Shown here: positions 51,497-64,000 of the stretch, in pieces
Numbering within the stretch: the first letter of the stretch is position 1
Layout: every line of letters begins with the position of its first letter
Assembly: GCA_019843655.1 (NCBI GenBank)
Contig: JACDQD010000005.1
Coordinates: 30,824,954-30,888,953 of the forward strand
DNA: 64,000 nt
Source: Lethocerus indicus
Lineage: Eukaryota; Arthropoda; Insecta; Hemiptera; Belostomatidae
Direction: 5' to 3'
Notes under the pieces: generated by a model
Databases searched by the model: none
What the model saw: the letters and a program-made list of their open reading frames with translations, nothing else
What the model was told of the DNA's origin: nothing
Translations under genes and position numbers: made by a program

Positions 51497-52048
51497 CTTT
51501 TTTATTAACTTTTTTATTCAACTTTTACAGTTATAGGTGCAATTGATACATGTATATTTTTCACGTGTTTGTCTCGACAAAGAAACCACCCAGTGATGGC
51601 GCTTTTGACATGATTTAACTACTGCCCGAGATGATCTCTGGGCCAACGGCGTTTAAGCCGTCGTGGTGGGGATAGTGGATGGGTAAAAGAGGAAAGGGAC
51701 TGAACCAGTGGATTGGGATGAGGAGAAAGGCGGGAGTGTAACTTCAGGAACCGAGATTTTGCGACTTCGTCGACTGTCGGTATGTTGAGGTCATGGTGGA
51801 TTGTCTGGTTAGAAACATACCGGGGGGAGCATTAAGGATGGTGCGAAGGACTTTTGATTGGAATCTCTGGATGCGAGCGATGTTGTGTTGGATGTCTCGG
51901 TGGAACCCCATAAGCTCAATACCATATGTCCGTGTCGGTTTGAGTATTGCTTTGTATATTGTTACTTAAGTTTGTTACTTAAGGTCAATTTCGATGTACA
52001 AATTTTCTGTTTAAGTCGATTCTTTTGAGTTGGGTGTGGGGAAACAGG
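51497..52048 (-). pseudogene. Jockey-clade LINE reverse transcriptase C-terminus (5'-truncated relic)
   Basis: On the minus strand this reads as the tail of a Jockey-type non-LTR retrotransposon polyprotein. Successive fragments are HTQLKRIDLNRKF, TLSNKL, IYKAILKPTRTYGIELMG, ARIQRFQSKVLRTILNAP, RYVSNQTIHHDLNIPTVDE and RRLKRRWPRDHLGQ. A TAG at 51621-51619 ends the frame. The family-typical motifs are 'YKAILKP.WTYG', 'IQ.FQSK.LR.I..AP.YV' and 'DL..P'. At least two frameshifts break it, one before IYKAILKP and one at the C-run after NAP. The Trp expected in the TYG motif is replaced by Arg. Beyond the stop, about 51497-51530 is A-rich on this strand (two AATAAAAAA-like units), fitting a LINE 3' tail. 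Upstream RT motifs and the endonuclease are absent, so it is a typical 5'-truncated dead insertion. Confidence 0.87.
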
Positions 52049-53480
52049 TCCTAGTAAATATGTCTACACGCCCAAATATAATCATGTTAAGGGGATATTG
52101 ATTACAAATGTAAATTTAATACGTGTAGATATCAGTTACCACAAAACTTATATACATATTATTTGGAAGCATTTACACAAGTTAAGTAATCCAGATAACA
52201 CTAACATTGGGCTGTAGCAGTAGTCACTTGGACTGTCGCTTTAATTAACAAGAAAACATAATAGTGCCTCTTATTATCAGATATTTTTCGTGTTCTGCTT
52301 TTGGAAATCGCTGGAGCGAGCTTCGGCGGAAGGGATTATTCCTTTCTTCCCCCGGAAACCCCACTATGACTTGAATTCCCGCTAAATGTTCGAATAAAAA
52401 GCGCCATTGCGTGACAGGTTTGAATATTCCAGCCGTGCCGCAGTTGTGTGTTTTGCGCAGGAATGATTGTCGTAATTGCGCCCGTAGCGGATAGAGCCGT
52501 TAAGGACTTTAATACACAAACAAGTATGAATTTAAGTGCTTCATTTTACGTTTCAATTTCGTGGGGAAATTTGCATAAATTATTTTTGTGAGGCTCTCGA
52601 GACAAGGCGCGCGGATGTTATTATTCAAATTACTGGTACCGTATTTTCCTTTTTACCGGACGAGGAAATTTCAACTTTAAAAACAAAAGTAAGGGAAACT
52701 CGAGCGCATTTTACTTAATACGGGAAATTTTTCATAAGTGATAATAATTGAGGAAAGTTAGACCCGGTAATAAATAAACGAATTGAAGTTCATTAATTGA
52801 AGTCGATTACATTATAGATAAGTCTGTTTTCCAAAATATCTGCATTTTAATAACAACGTAGTAGCATTGATGTACGTATTATTATATCATGAAAATACTA
52901 ATTACACACATTAGTGGAATTAGGTTTATTCGAAACATTCCTCAATTATCCAATTGAGAACATTATTCGTTAAACCAATTTGGTTGGATGCTTGTTTTCT
53001 GTAATATACCTTTGAATAAGGCCGCGATTCATAACTGGTTCATTTTAAAATTGGAATGTAATAAATCGGACGGCCAAAACTGATCGATTAACTCTCGGAC
53101 AGCGGAATTATTTTTTTAATATTCTAAGGCGCCCTAAATTGTCTCACACACACCAAGCAGTTCACTTTCTATTACTGTATATGTATTCATTTCCCTCGTA
53201 CACTATGAGAAGTGTTTTATCCAGATTAGCATCCAGCAAATGCTATCTGTATCGAGATGGAGATGCAGCTCAAACCGTACGTACAAAACAATTCCAAAAA
53301 GAGGAAATAAATTCAGAGAGTATTTTTATATTTCTCCCAAAATAAGACTAAGGTATGAACGATTGTCAATTTGTAAAATCTGACTGCCTAAACATGGAAC
53401 CTGAAACATCGTGACATTTCACGATGTAAATATTATTTACACTGAACATCGAGAATAATGTATTTAATTTTTATTTTCAG

Positions 53481-53664
53481 GGGTCCATTTTGACACGAGC
53501 AGCGAGAGACTGTTAAATGAAATCACGACGGCCATAAAGGTGTACGCTCACGGAGTTGAAGACTTTGTGAACGATCCGAAGAACGCCAATCAGTCACTGA
53601 ACACTCAGCTCTCGTGCGAAGGAGCCGGAGATGCCAGGTGGAAGACCGGAGACAGGTTCTACAG
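53481..53664 (+). CDS. Nmdar2: Nmdar2 exon C: NMDA receptor subunit 2, amino-terminal domain
   Basis: The third receptor exon has two bases completing a Gly codon, 60 codons, and two bases of a split codon. Landmarks are GVHFDTSSERLLNEI, IKVYAHGVEDFVNDP, NANQSLNTQLSCEG and ARWKTGDRFY. GVHFDTSS follows straight on from MLG of exon B, as in insect subunit 2. The Cys in LSCEG probably corresponds to the conserved C-terminal Cys of the GluN2 amino-terminal domain that forms a disulfide. NQS is a possible N-glycosylation site. The acceptor is TTTTCAG at 53474-53480. The donor GTCAGA at 53665 is weaker than the other two but keeps the phase and falls where the homology stops. The next exon should begin by completing an Arg or Lys codon. 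No premature stop is present. Confidence 0.94.
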
Positions 53665-55604
53665 GTCAGATTATTCATATATTAAAATGGAATTTTACTA
53701 TAATTAATATTTAGATTCGGTCTGTAGATATATTAGTTCATATCGGTTAGTTTTATCAAGCTTTAATAAAAAAATACAACAGTTATAGGCTGTACTGTTA
53801 TGAGAAAACTGTCCCCCAACAGGCCAGATATAGCATTCACTGAAAAGTTTCGTCACGATAAGTACTTAATTATTTTATTAGATAGAGGATATCTTTATTT
53901 TTTGGCTAGGTGAAAATTATATCATTAAATCAGATTCAGTATTATTTTCCTCTTTTCCTCCTAATATATGAGTCAGGATACTCATATATATTAGTTGTGT
54001 GGAAGCTCCACCATTGATCTCGTGGCGATGATGAAGAGTAACGGTTTTTATAACATTTCAGAAAGGCGTCTCATAAAAGTTAGTCGACGTCTGGCCTCGT
54101 AAATTTAAAATTATGACATATCCGTTAAACTGCGACCACGCTTTAACGCGTAGTCATTGCCCGCGACCATAATATAACATCGAATGAACATTATCCTCCG
54201 TCCAGCGATTTCATAATTTATAATACTAGCGGAACACATTTGAATATTATAGCGCCAATTATTTTTAAGGAATGGAACATGAGTTACTTGTTGATGTTGA
54301 CCAAAGAACAAGGGCCGGCCCTTTTCATGTTCTTTGGGCAAATCCGGGGCCGGGCACAATGCTCACTGGCGTGCAAACAGTCCGTATCCGCATATTCCCT
54401 TTTACAGTCATTTTTCCGCTCGGACAATCCCGTTCCCTACTCCTCTGTGGATTTCCACTCCACCCCCACCCCCAAGCACTCATCCCGTGCCCTTTCGCTA
54501 AGCCCAGTCGGACTTCGCAAATCAGAGCATATTCAACGAAATAAGGCGAGTACTTTTAACTTTCTCGAAGTTGGGCACAACAATTTTTTTTTCTCGTCGA
54601 ATTAATGTCTTTAATGATACATTATCCGGACGGAATATTTACTTTAGCACTCTCGCTTTTATAATCCGCACATTTGCTAATGGCGGGGTCGTATTTTGTA
54701 ACTTTACCTTTCTGATACTTGGTCTTGTTTATAATAACTGTTTAAGCTTTAGCTATATTAGGAACTACGAGCTCGATGCTTGAATTATACAATATTCACA
54801 ATCGACCAATAAATCTCGACCACATTTTATGATTAGGGCTGTCATCAATCCTACTAGTTCTTTGATATGAAACCGTTTTTAATTTCTGCCATAATGTAAC
54901 ATGGTTTTCTAAACTGAAAAGGGGAATTCCCTCTTCGGTGTTAATAAATTATCCAATAATCTCCTTTTATTTTTTCAACCGCGATTAAATTTTCCGAATA
55001 ACTGGATCGTCCCACGATCGGTTTAATTAGCGGAACACAATCGAATTATGACGCTTGTTGTGCTCAAGTGGTGTCCGGGAAAAATGCTTTTTCCTTAATG
55101 TATCTTAATACTTCAGGCGGAACCCGTTTAAAAATAAGGGTCTTATATTTACCGGAGGCCTTAATTAAGCCTTTTTTTCGCCTAGTCTCGGAAGAAGTGA
55201 CATTGACACTAATGAGGCTTCTAGAATGAAATACTGACCCCCTTCTTTATTCCTTTAATTTGCCGACCCTTAGTTTTCATCAGTGTCCTATGGCTTACGA
55301 ATAGTACATTATTTTAACTGCCGAAGATTGCGGTAACTCCAAATTAATACCAGTAGTTAAGAATGCTTTTTCCATTATACGATAACGGTGATGATTATTG
55401 GTAACAATTTCGAAATAATTCTCTGTGTTCTGATTCAAAACATTTGCGACTCGTAGATGCTCATTTTATTAGACATATTGTACTATAAATTTTGACGTAC
55501 AAATATTTTCGAATTTGAACCAAACTTAGTTCAGAATGACAAATTTCTAATGGTGACATGGCGAAGCACAAAACCTGTAACAGAATAGTATATTGCGATC
55601 GTGA

Positions 55605-56303
55605 CTAAGTGAAATTTCCCCTCCCTTCTAGAAAGATAAACACAGAACGACTATTCCAGTGTGATGGGTTATAAATGAGTGGCATTACTGAATGTTTCCA
55701 CTGAATGGAAGTGGATAGAAAGAGGGATTCCGGACAAGTGTAACTTGATACCTCTTCTTCTTTTTCTTCTTCTTCTGGTCGAGTTTGCCACAGCCGCCAC
55801 CAGTCGACTGAACGGGGAATCTCCTCCTCTTCCGCTCTATCTATTTGCCTTCTCCTATTTGTCTCCCCATGATGTGGGGTCGGGAGGAGGGTCACACGGC
55901 AGCGCCTCCCTGTCTTGTTTGTGTTAGAGCGCACGTCCGGAACGCTTTGTGACTCCAGTCTGCGTGTCTGTGAGTGAGTGAGAGATTGGGGTGAGGTGGA
56001 TGGGGGTGGAGGGTTTATTGGAGTTGAGACTGTACTCGGTGAGTGGGGGAGGGGGCGGGAGGGTGAATTCAAATAGTGGGCCGGCAGTAGGTCGACGTCG
56101 GTTCTCTTTCCGCTATCTCCGTACTGCAGGCGGCTGGGAGGGATCTCATTGTGGTCGGCCCGGCTGTACACGGACGAGTGCAGGGTGGCACCGACCCAAT
56201 GCACAAAGGTGAACCACCCAACACACCCACCACCACCCCCCGCCATTCCATTATACCCAGTATGCCCCCACGCCCCTTGTATCCAAACCCGCAAACCCTC
56301 CAT
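55605..56303 (-). other. Long GC-rich open frame, coding status doubtful
   Basis: On the minus strand an ATG-started frame runs 232 codons to a stop. The product is low in complexity: a Gly-rich start, a Pro/Ser/Thr-rich middle (SPSTVSTPINPPPPSTS), an Arg/Glu-rich part with EEEEKEEE from a TTC repeat, and no domain or signal peptide. It is unlike any family I know. Its length follows partly from high GC content, which makes stops rare. It may be noncoding GC-rich intron, or a first exon or 5' UTR of another nested gene. No clear acceptor, donor or poly(A) signal settles it. Confidence 0.2.
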
Positions 56304-58487
56304 TTGTCCCTCCGCCCCTAGTCAAATATTCATTTACGGCCGCGTTCATTCTAAATTGCCCGGGGTGGCCTAATTGAATCTCGGATATCGATTGATGAAA
56401 GTCAGTCGTTCTGTTGAGCTCTACGAAGCTCGGGAATAAAAAAAAATCCGGAACATCGAAGTTTGTTTATCGGTACGTCGGTAGAATTCCTCGTTAAATT
56501 CGTTTAAATAAAAATATTTTTCCCCCTCGGTTGTCCACGGATGCTTCGTTAGGAACACCTAATTTGTCCACAGCCCACTTCGGCTCAAAATCGGCATAAA
56601 ATATGAACGAATGGTGTTGTATCCGCCTTATACGCTCACGTAGGGCGCATCGGCACGTAACCGGCCGACCGATCCATGGAATAGGCGCTGTTATGCCAGC
56701 CACAATCGTCCCCAACGCCCCAGTACCAATAACCAGTTAATACAACCGCCCGTCCTCTCAACTAATGCAAATTTCCGTTGCCTATTCCAATCACAGTAAT
56801 CAATAAATTATTACCCAAGGTTGAATGTTCACATCGATATCAACCATTAACGTATAGACATCAGTCTATAATTTTAACAAATCTAATATAATCGTACTAA
56901 TTTTGAAGAGAGGCCGGTCTTTCCGGTCTGTAAGTATCTTATTACTCGAATAAGAATTTACAAGGTAAAGTTATTCCTCATTTAAAAAAAAACATATAGC
57001 ATGACAAGTAGATTGAACAAGGTAATGTCCGACTATTCCGGTACTCTTATCCTGACCCGAATATTCTGTGTAATTTGGAAATATCGTCGGCTGAATTGAG
57101 AGCGAGGTTGAGTGAGAGAAATCAGTTGCGGTGTTATCTGTTGTCAAGCTATTTATGAATGCGGGCCATTGATCGGACCCGCAGTTGAAGTGGGGGTCCT
57201 ATTTTTCCGGCGACCGGTAAAGGAACCGCCTATAACCCGGATGATCGGAGTCGAGTGGGCCTCTGTGACCCTCCCCGGGCCCTGTCAACACCACTCATCC
57301 TCTTGGCCAACCTTCACCAGCACGCCCATATATCCCCCCCCCCCTTGTCCCCATGAAAAACACAACCCGAATAACATATTCAATTATTTTCCCGTTTTAA
57401 AATTGAAAACTTTTTGCTGGGTCAAACCAGCAGTTACCCGAATTATCCGCCCGCGCTAGGCATCAAAATCTTTATACGATTACACATTCTTTGCGTGAAT
57501 TTGTAAATAAAACTGTTTTGTGCTTTGCGACAACTCATAGTGCACGTTTTGACAAATGAAACACCGCTTTATGTGTCACCCTGCTAGGACCACACTTGTA
57601 ATATCTACCGTACACTTTTAACCCGATATGAAGCACCTAATAAATGATTAAAATTAGATATGTTAGTATATAAATTTGAAGTATACAGTGAACGCATACA
57701 GAATCTGAAAATCACATTAACCGAGTGGATGGTCCGTAGAACTGATAGGGGTTAAATGAGGACGTCTTAGCGTTACATCAATTTAGATAATCTCTGCAGT
57801 ACCGGTGAAGATAATCTGCCGCTTGATTTATGTCGAGTAGGTGGTTTCCATGCCTACGGCCCGGGGGTCGATGGCGTAATAACTAGAGAAGAGCCGTGAA
57901 CCGTTTTGAACTTGCTAGTCATAAAAATTCAGATACCAGAAGCAGTATCCTGTAGGATTACTTCCAATTTTTAAACTGATCTGTTAGAACTTTTATGGAA
58001 TCAAGAAAATATTGCGTGCATTAGCGTTTTGAAGGCCGATATGTGAAAAGGACTAAGCATCATTCATTACAACGAATTCAACATTAAATTCCCACTCTTA
58101 ATATAGTATTCTTAGCTCATTTTAAAAGCATTGGACACCTTAATTTTCGCGCCTTCCTTTCATACCGTAGAAATAGAGATAGAGCACTTCCAATGTCTCG
58201 TCCAATCTCTAACGTCGGTATTGGCACGCATTCAGGATCACGATTTGCTGTCTGATGACGGGATGACATCGAAGGAATAATGATTTCCTCGGTTCGCTCT
58301 CGAATTCCCCAGTTCCCCTTTTCCCTTTTCCTAGGCCCTTTTCTGAAAGAGAGGACGGCCGCGCTCCGTCTTTTCTGTTTTCAATAGATATATATCACTC
58401 TCTCTATCCGATACGCAGGTATTTCTAAATTACTAAAGGAATCCTTCTGTAGCCGTTCCATAATAGACATGTCGATTCTTCTCCTTT

Positions 58488-58505
58488 TCTCTCTCTCTCT
58501 CTCTC
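58488..58505. repeat. (TC)n microsatellite
   Basis: About nine TC units sit in a pyrimidine-rich stretch (roughly 58290-58530). Confidence 0.88.
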
Positions 58506-61500
58506 ACTCCCGTGTTTGTCAGTAGACTTGTGAGTGTCGCCCCCTCACTCAATAACGGAAATCGGAAAACGATATCTAAGGCTCTCTCTTCTATCAAAAT
58601 GGACACAAGTTAGATTATTCCATTTACATACCGTTCGATAGCCATCTCGTCTCTCTTGCTGGCACCTAACTGGTGCGGATCATCACACTTCTCTATTCGA
58701 CATTTCTCAACATCTACATTGGAAGGAATAAAACCTTGGATGACTCGACCATTCAAAAATAGCCAATTTGTTTAATAGCCTATTAAGTTTTTCAAAATTT
58801 CTATTAAAAATATTAACGCCCCGGTTGAGAATGTATCGAGAAGTATCTAGATTTTAACTAGATAGAGTAAACGTGTTATGCATATGTGATATACAGTCCT
58901 CTAATCGGGTTTAGAGTGGCAGTTAGGCGGAGAGCAATCGAAGGGATACTGTCGTTGTCGGATGTAATTGAACAAGCTACCCGGATCACATTTTCAATTG
59001 CTCTGCTCCGATATATCGACTTCCTATGTGTGTCAAGAGAATCAAAATACTGATACACGAATATTATTAAGTAATGGTTATAAAAAAGTAACCTTTCTGA
59101 ATCAAGGAAGAGTTAAACCATGTCTCAACTAATATTCTGTGAGACCAACTATCCGACCGACTAGTAAATCCGTCGGTGGAAAGTTTCCTAGTGTAAGCGC
59201 GATAGCGCCTAAAACACATTATCCGAACGAAGATCTAATCTGAGGGTGACGAGGAGCGACAAATTTGAGCGCTGCGGGGCGAGATGAAAGTTACGACCCA
59301 TTTCGCCGGCAACCCACCCGTGTTATCCCATCGACATGGACAAACTGTTACAGTAAACCCGGTTCTTTCGGTAATAATCGTTGTCACGATATTTTAATTC
59401 GCCCTGAATCGAAAATCCTTACACACCGAAATCGTTTCCAACGAAGTCCAGCGACAAATAATCCTCAGTTGGTACCTGTGATGTAAACAGGAATAATATA
59501 TAGTACATGGATAAAATGTCTGTTAATACAGAGTATATATCATTCTTTTGTAGACACGGGTGTTTGTAGGCCATACCCAGGGATAAACGTTTATTACCGG
59601 GGTTATTTTGACTGACGGGCCGTCACTTGGAAAATTGGATACCCACGAAATCATTGTTACAACCAACGAAATGAATTTATCTGTCCCGATATGTTTCCAA
59701 TTAATATTTCCCCTAAATCTGGTCAACTTCTAAATGGTTTCCATGTAATAATAAAAATGTTATTCGACCGAAATGACTCGTCGTCGGCGGTATCAGGATC
59801 GATAACGAGAATACGGTTTTTTTTTTAAACTGAAGAGCCGAACAGCAGACTGGTTAAATCATGAAAAATGGGTACGCGCTCCATTGCTATAGATAAAATA
59901 CCTAATATCTCTGACAGATACTCACACACGGTTAAAATTTAGTACATCTTTAGAATTTTTCTGTATTTTTAGCTAACATGCAATCAATTTTATAACTGAA
60001 ATACCCGGAAATATAAGGAAGGAAAATTGCACTATTTCACATTATTCACAGTGCATAACGAAAATGCGATACCGCGACCGGATTTTCCGGAGTATAAGTT
60101 AGATATAGCTAATCGTAACTTCTTAGTACGACCTGACAATATGAAAATATGTCGGTAAAATACGGCGTACTCGTACATATTTTATCTCAGGTATATGTTA
60201 TACCGAAAATTTTAAAAATATGCCGGATTTTATTCACCGTGGAGGTGCACTCTATCAAACCTCTCGGACTCGGGGGGTTTTTTCCGATTTCCTCCTATCC
60301 TCTTTTTTTTTTATTCCCCATTTCAAGTTTTCCCATCTAGGGAAAAGTTAGGCCGGAGAAGATCCACCGTCCCCTTGAAATATACCAGGGCAGTTGTTTA
60401 TAGTTTCACCGCCGCCTTCGTCAACGGCGGCCGCCCCGCTGGGTTATTATTTAGCTGGGAGAAAATGCGGTTTTTAATCAGTTTTTATCCCCGTACGGAA
60501 TTCTAAGCTAATCGACCCATTTAAATTTATAAATATATCCACCGCGATTTGCTCCTATTTTGTTGACTCGGCTTCCTTCGTGTTTTTATATTCAGCGCGG
60601 GGGCGGAGGATGCGTCAGAGTCGGATAATATTAGGCGCGAAAGAGGCCTGAATTTGCATGAAATTGGTAGCAAAGCGAAAGACTAAATTAGTCTGAAAAA
60701 AAAATACCCGACAACTCTTTAATTTATACCGAATTCGTCCTAATGAAAACCTTCTCTACTCGAGTGGTCCGACGTTGTTTTCAATGATGCATACAATAAA
60801 CAAACCTTTCCTCGTATTGAAAAACCGTAGAAGGGTACATTTTGTTGGTACATTCAGATAATACAGGTAATTTAATATTGATATTTCGGTATATTTTCAG
60901 CCCAAGGTAGGATTTCAGTGATGGAATAACGGATGGAAACAATAAAATATAATACAAACAGGAAAAGTTCATATTCTTGACAATAATAATGCTAGACTTT
61001 ATTGAAGTAGGAACCTTTACTAAAGTTGTAATTAAGTCTCAAGCGAATGAAAAATTGATCAAGTTCAGAACAACTGTTACCGGTTATATAACTCCTTTCT
61101 TACTTTCTAACTTCTGCGATTGCCTACCTTTGCAGAAGAAAGTTGTTTTCGGGGTGACAATTCTTTGCCGGGGCTAATTTTTCGGAACTAGTCCCATCTG
61201 CGTTCGGCTAAATTTATACAGAAGTAATTTTCAGTCTTAACGAAACGGCACTACTACTATTATTTTGCTCGAGTCGGGCTTTTATTGGGGACAACAAGAA
61301 TGCATAAGCGTCCACTGCGCCCGGGATACCGAAATTTAATTCGCCTTCCTCTTCGGGACCTCTACAGCATCCGGCAGAAAAACTGAGCTCTCTCCGAGCC
61401 CCCCAAAGTAGGACAGTTTTTTCGATCCCACCATCTTAATTTGTAAACTTTATGCAAAGTTCAGCTTAATATCGCTATACACGGATTAGCTCGGTGGTTC

Positions 61501-64000
61501 AGTTACTTTATTTCAAAATAGAAGTAGGATTAATTAAGTAACCATAAGTGATTGAAATCAACGAAAATGTATTATTGGGGAAAAATATCCGTGTTTTTCA
61601 AAATATTTTCCATTCCTGTTTTCCTTCCGCCCGTCCCGAAACTAAGATTTCTCTAACATATTAAAACGAACTTACAGCGAACATTACTAGGAGTTTCATT
61701 GTTTTGATACTATGTTAGAATTTCTGTCACCTTCTTCTGTAACCGAATATTATGGATACACAGTTTTCTAATGTATTATGGATTGAGTCACAATTTATGG
61801 TTTCCTCCCGTATCGTAGCCTACCCTAAACTTATCCCGAGCGGGGGATGGACGGCAACCCAGCCTCGGAGGAGGTCGGCTAATGCCCGGCCCATGAATTA
61901 TTCAATCCCGGTTCCATTCATAACTCATTAAAGCGGCGTTTCCGCGGGGTTAACCGACGTTAAATAATTCCAAGATCGAACCTGTTTGGACGAATGGTGT
62001 CTACAGTTGGTATCTACACTGTCGTATTCTACACGCGTCTATCACAGAAATGGTAAGAACCACTATAAATATTTCAATACTGTAAATATCAACCTTACTA
62101 GGTTACCGTTAATTAGACAATGTGACACGGACTTGATAAAAAGTTAAAATCTGCCCGGAATAGTCCCAAACATCGACAACACCGGTCCAGAGCTGCAATA
62201 TATTGTAGTTGGTGTGGAGGAAAAGTATTGGGAAAAAGCGACGGAAAAACCTCTCTGAGTTGACCCGAACGTGGTCAACAGTAGGCTGGATGTGCTTGGC
62301 TTATGAAAGAAGGTATGGAAAAGTATAAAATGTTTGTAAAATCTGCCTTGAGTTCACCGTCTCATATACCGGACCCTATGTTTCAATTATACGATATTAG
62401 CATGATTGTTACCATTTTAATTAGGAGTAATATTTTGCCAAACCGATCGATAATCATGTACATAGGCATTGTTTCATTAACGGTAAATTATTGATTTCGC
62501 AGTCTTCCGAACGTACTAGATACTATCTGCGATTTTTATCTTGCCGTACCAGTTGGGATAAAGTTCCCCCCGGGGACGTGTCGAAATAACAACGACGGGC
62601 CAACTCTTGCTCTCGGAATAATTAATAGGTGCTCGGAGTTGGCACAGTCCTCTAGCCATCTGCAGCGGTTTAATTGCTCCGGTAACGATTTATTCTTGTC
62701 GGGTTGTTAAAATTATTATTCGCGACCGTCAAGAGGGCTATAATTGATTGGCCGTAACAGATGCGCCCGGGACGTTGGTCAGAGTGGGGGAGGGGAGGAG
62801 GATTGAGCCTCGTTAATAAACTTCGATCGGGTCTAATTTGCCGCCAGCAACAAAACTAGAACCAAATTGCCCGGCGATTTAACGGACGGTTATTAAACGC
62901 CACATTCTGTCCGAACTGGACAATTTTACACCGATATGATTTGAACCATTTTGTAATTGTTCGTACGAATTACAGCAACTGCTAATCAAACGTTATTCCG
63001 ATGTCAACAAAAAAGTGCTTTCATCCCTGTACCATTCCCTATTACTTTCAGATACTTATTTAGAAGCCCACGACAACTTGAAATACTATTCCAATACTAA
63101 TTCCTGCGAGCTTCTATCTCGCTCGTCTATTCGCTCATTTGCAAATTGGAATTTTTAATAGTTAATTTATAAGTGCCAAGCGGGGAAACAAGTACACAGT
63201 GTGGAAAATATCGAGAGGGTTTGATACTGCTCATCGCTGGCAAATTAAACTTCAATTTAGAAATTTCAATTTTAATTAGCGTTTTTCAACTTTATGTTGG
63301 GTGCATAAAACAATGGTCATATTTGTCAAGAAGACTCTGACGATTCGAATCCTTCCCTTCTTGTCCATTTTTAATTTTCGAAATAAAAACTTGTTTTTTA
63401 TATTTGAATTCCCATTTTAAATGCTACTAATAGTTACATTAGGGCCGAATTTTAGGGGCGGACAATAATTGCTCCATAGTGGAAAATTATCACCTCCGGC
63501 ACCGACCAAATTCTACTGCCGTTCCCGCTTATCCTGCCGAAGGAAAACATCAATAGAGCGCAAGAAAAGTAAACATGTTTAATTTAAATTAAATGCTCAG
63601 GAAAAAGGGTATTTACCTTTTTCAACAAAGAACACAATCGATTTTTAAAATGTAATTATTCGCGAGTCCCCTCTCTTATTGTCACGTTATAACCATCGAG
63701 TTCAGACGGACGATCGCAAGATAATTTAATTGTTCGGAAGTATAACGCACAAAAAGAAAACGTTGCTAATGAATAAGCGGGGGCCGATTCGAAGCATGAA
63801 TTCATTTAGCATGTTTAGCAACAACCCTACATGCCCTTCATCGTAAAACTGTACGGAAGCTTTATGATTTCCAGTGGACAACTTTAAAAATTTACCAATA
63901 GATAGTTCTACTATTGTACGGATAATCATTTCACGATTGTAATATAGCAATAAGTTATCCGTTGGACAGGAATAGAAGCAATCATCGATCGTGAAAGCCG

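Larger units (their letters stand above)
21881..53480 (+). other. Nmdar2: Large Nmdar2 intron, remainder (31.6 kb)
   Basis: It ends with a T-rich tract and TTTTCAG at 53474-53480. No intact gene was recognised, though upstream exons of the antisense gene are expected somewhere here. It holds the LINE relic, the hammerhead-like motif and its decayed copy, the inverted repeat, the dispersed repeat pair and the microsatellites listed separately. CpG-rich patches occur at about 27440-27890, 28430-28860, 31600-31830, 32690-32880, 36730-36960, 47070-47290, 48050-48560 and 51110-51380. Some carry open frames of 60-145 codons without family signatures. AT-rich stretches such as 34600-35350 and 38100-40700 hold nothing I can name. 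Confidence 0.7.
53665..64000 (+). other. Nmdar2: Nmdar2 intron downstream of exon C (over 10.3 kb)
   Basis: The next receptor exon, leading toward the ligand-binding domain, was not found before the window ends. The sequence is AT-rich with CpG-rich patches (about 54300-54500, 55690-56350, 57110-57320, 58140-58560, 62560-62900). It carries a (TTC)n-like run near 55752-55776, a poly-C tract near 57337 and a (TC)n run at 58488-58505. A 232-codon open frame on the minus strand (56303-55605) is listed separately. I see nothing else with a recognisable identity. Confidence 0.7.

Overview
The window looks like a piece of an insect nuclear genome. Three short exons, flanked by matching splice sites, encode consecutive pieces of the extracellular amino-terminal domain of an NMDA-type glutamate receptor subunit 2 (Nmdar2). 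Everything else is long AT-rich intron with scattered CpG-rich patches. The insect assignment rests on the receptor peptides, which resemble the fly protein closely. I cannot name the order or species.

Layout on the + strand: upstream intron (1-1059), exon A (1060-1247), a 10.6 kb intron, exon B (11811-12040), a 41.4 kb intron, exon C (53481-53664), then more intron to the end. Splice phases join in frame (2, then 1, leaving phase 2 after exon C). Together the exons give about 200 residues of the bilobed ATD. Exons for the signal peptide, ligand-binding domain and pore must lie outside, or be too short or diverged for me to see.

Inside the 41 kb intron, on the opposite strand, is a GC-rich terminal coding exon of a second gene (21179-21879) with a clean acceptor, a stop codon and clustered AATAAA signals about 300 nt downstream. 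I do not recognise its family. Its upstream exons should lie at higher coordinates.

The rest of that intron holds mobile-element debris. There is a frameshifted, 5'-truncated Jockey-clade LINE relic (51497-52048, minus). There is a hammerhead-ribozyme-like motif with an intact core (42323-42359) and a decayed second copy about 1.8 kb downstream. There is also a diverged inverted repeat (30955-31175 against 32118-32320), a short dispersed repeat pair (25106 and 29700), an imperfect hairpin (46655-46733) and several microsatellites. I found no tRNA, rRNA, CRISPR array or bacterial-type operon. Many other open frames are present, but most look like chance.
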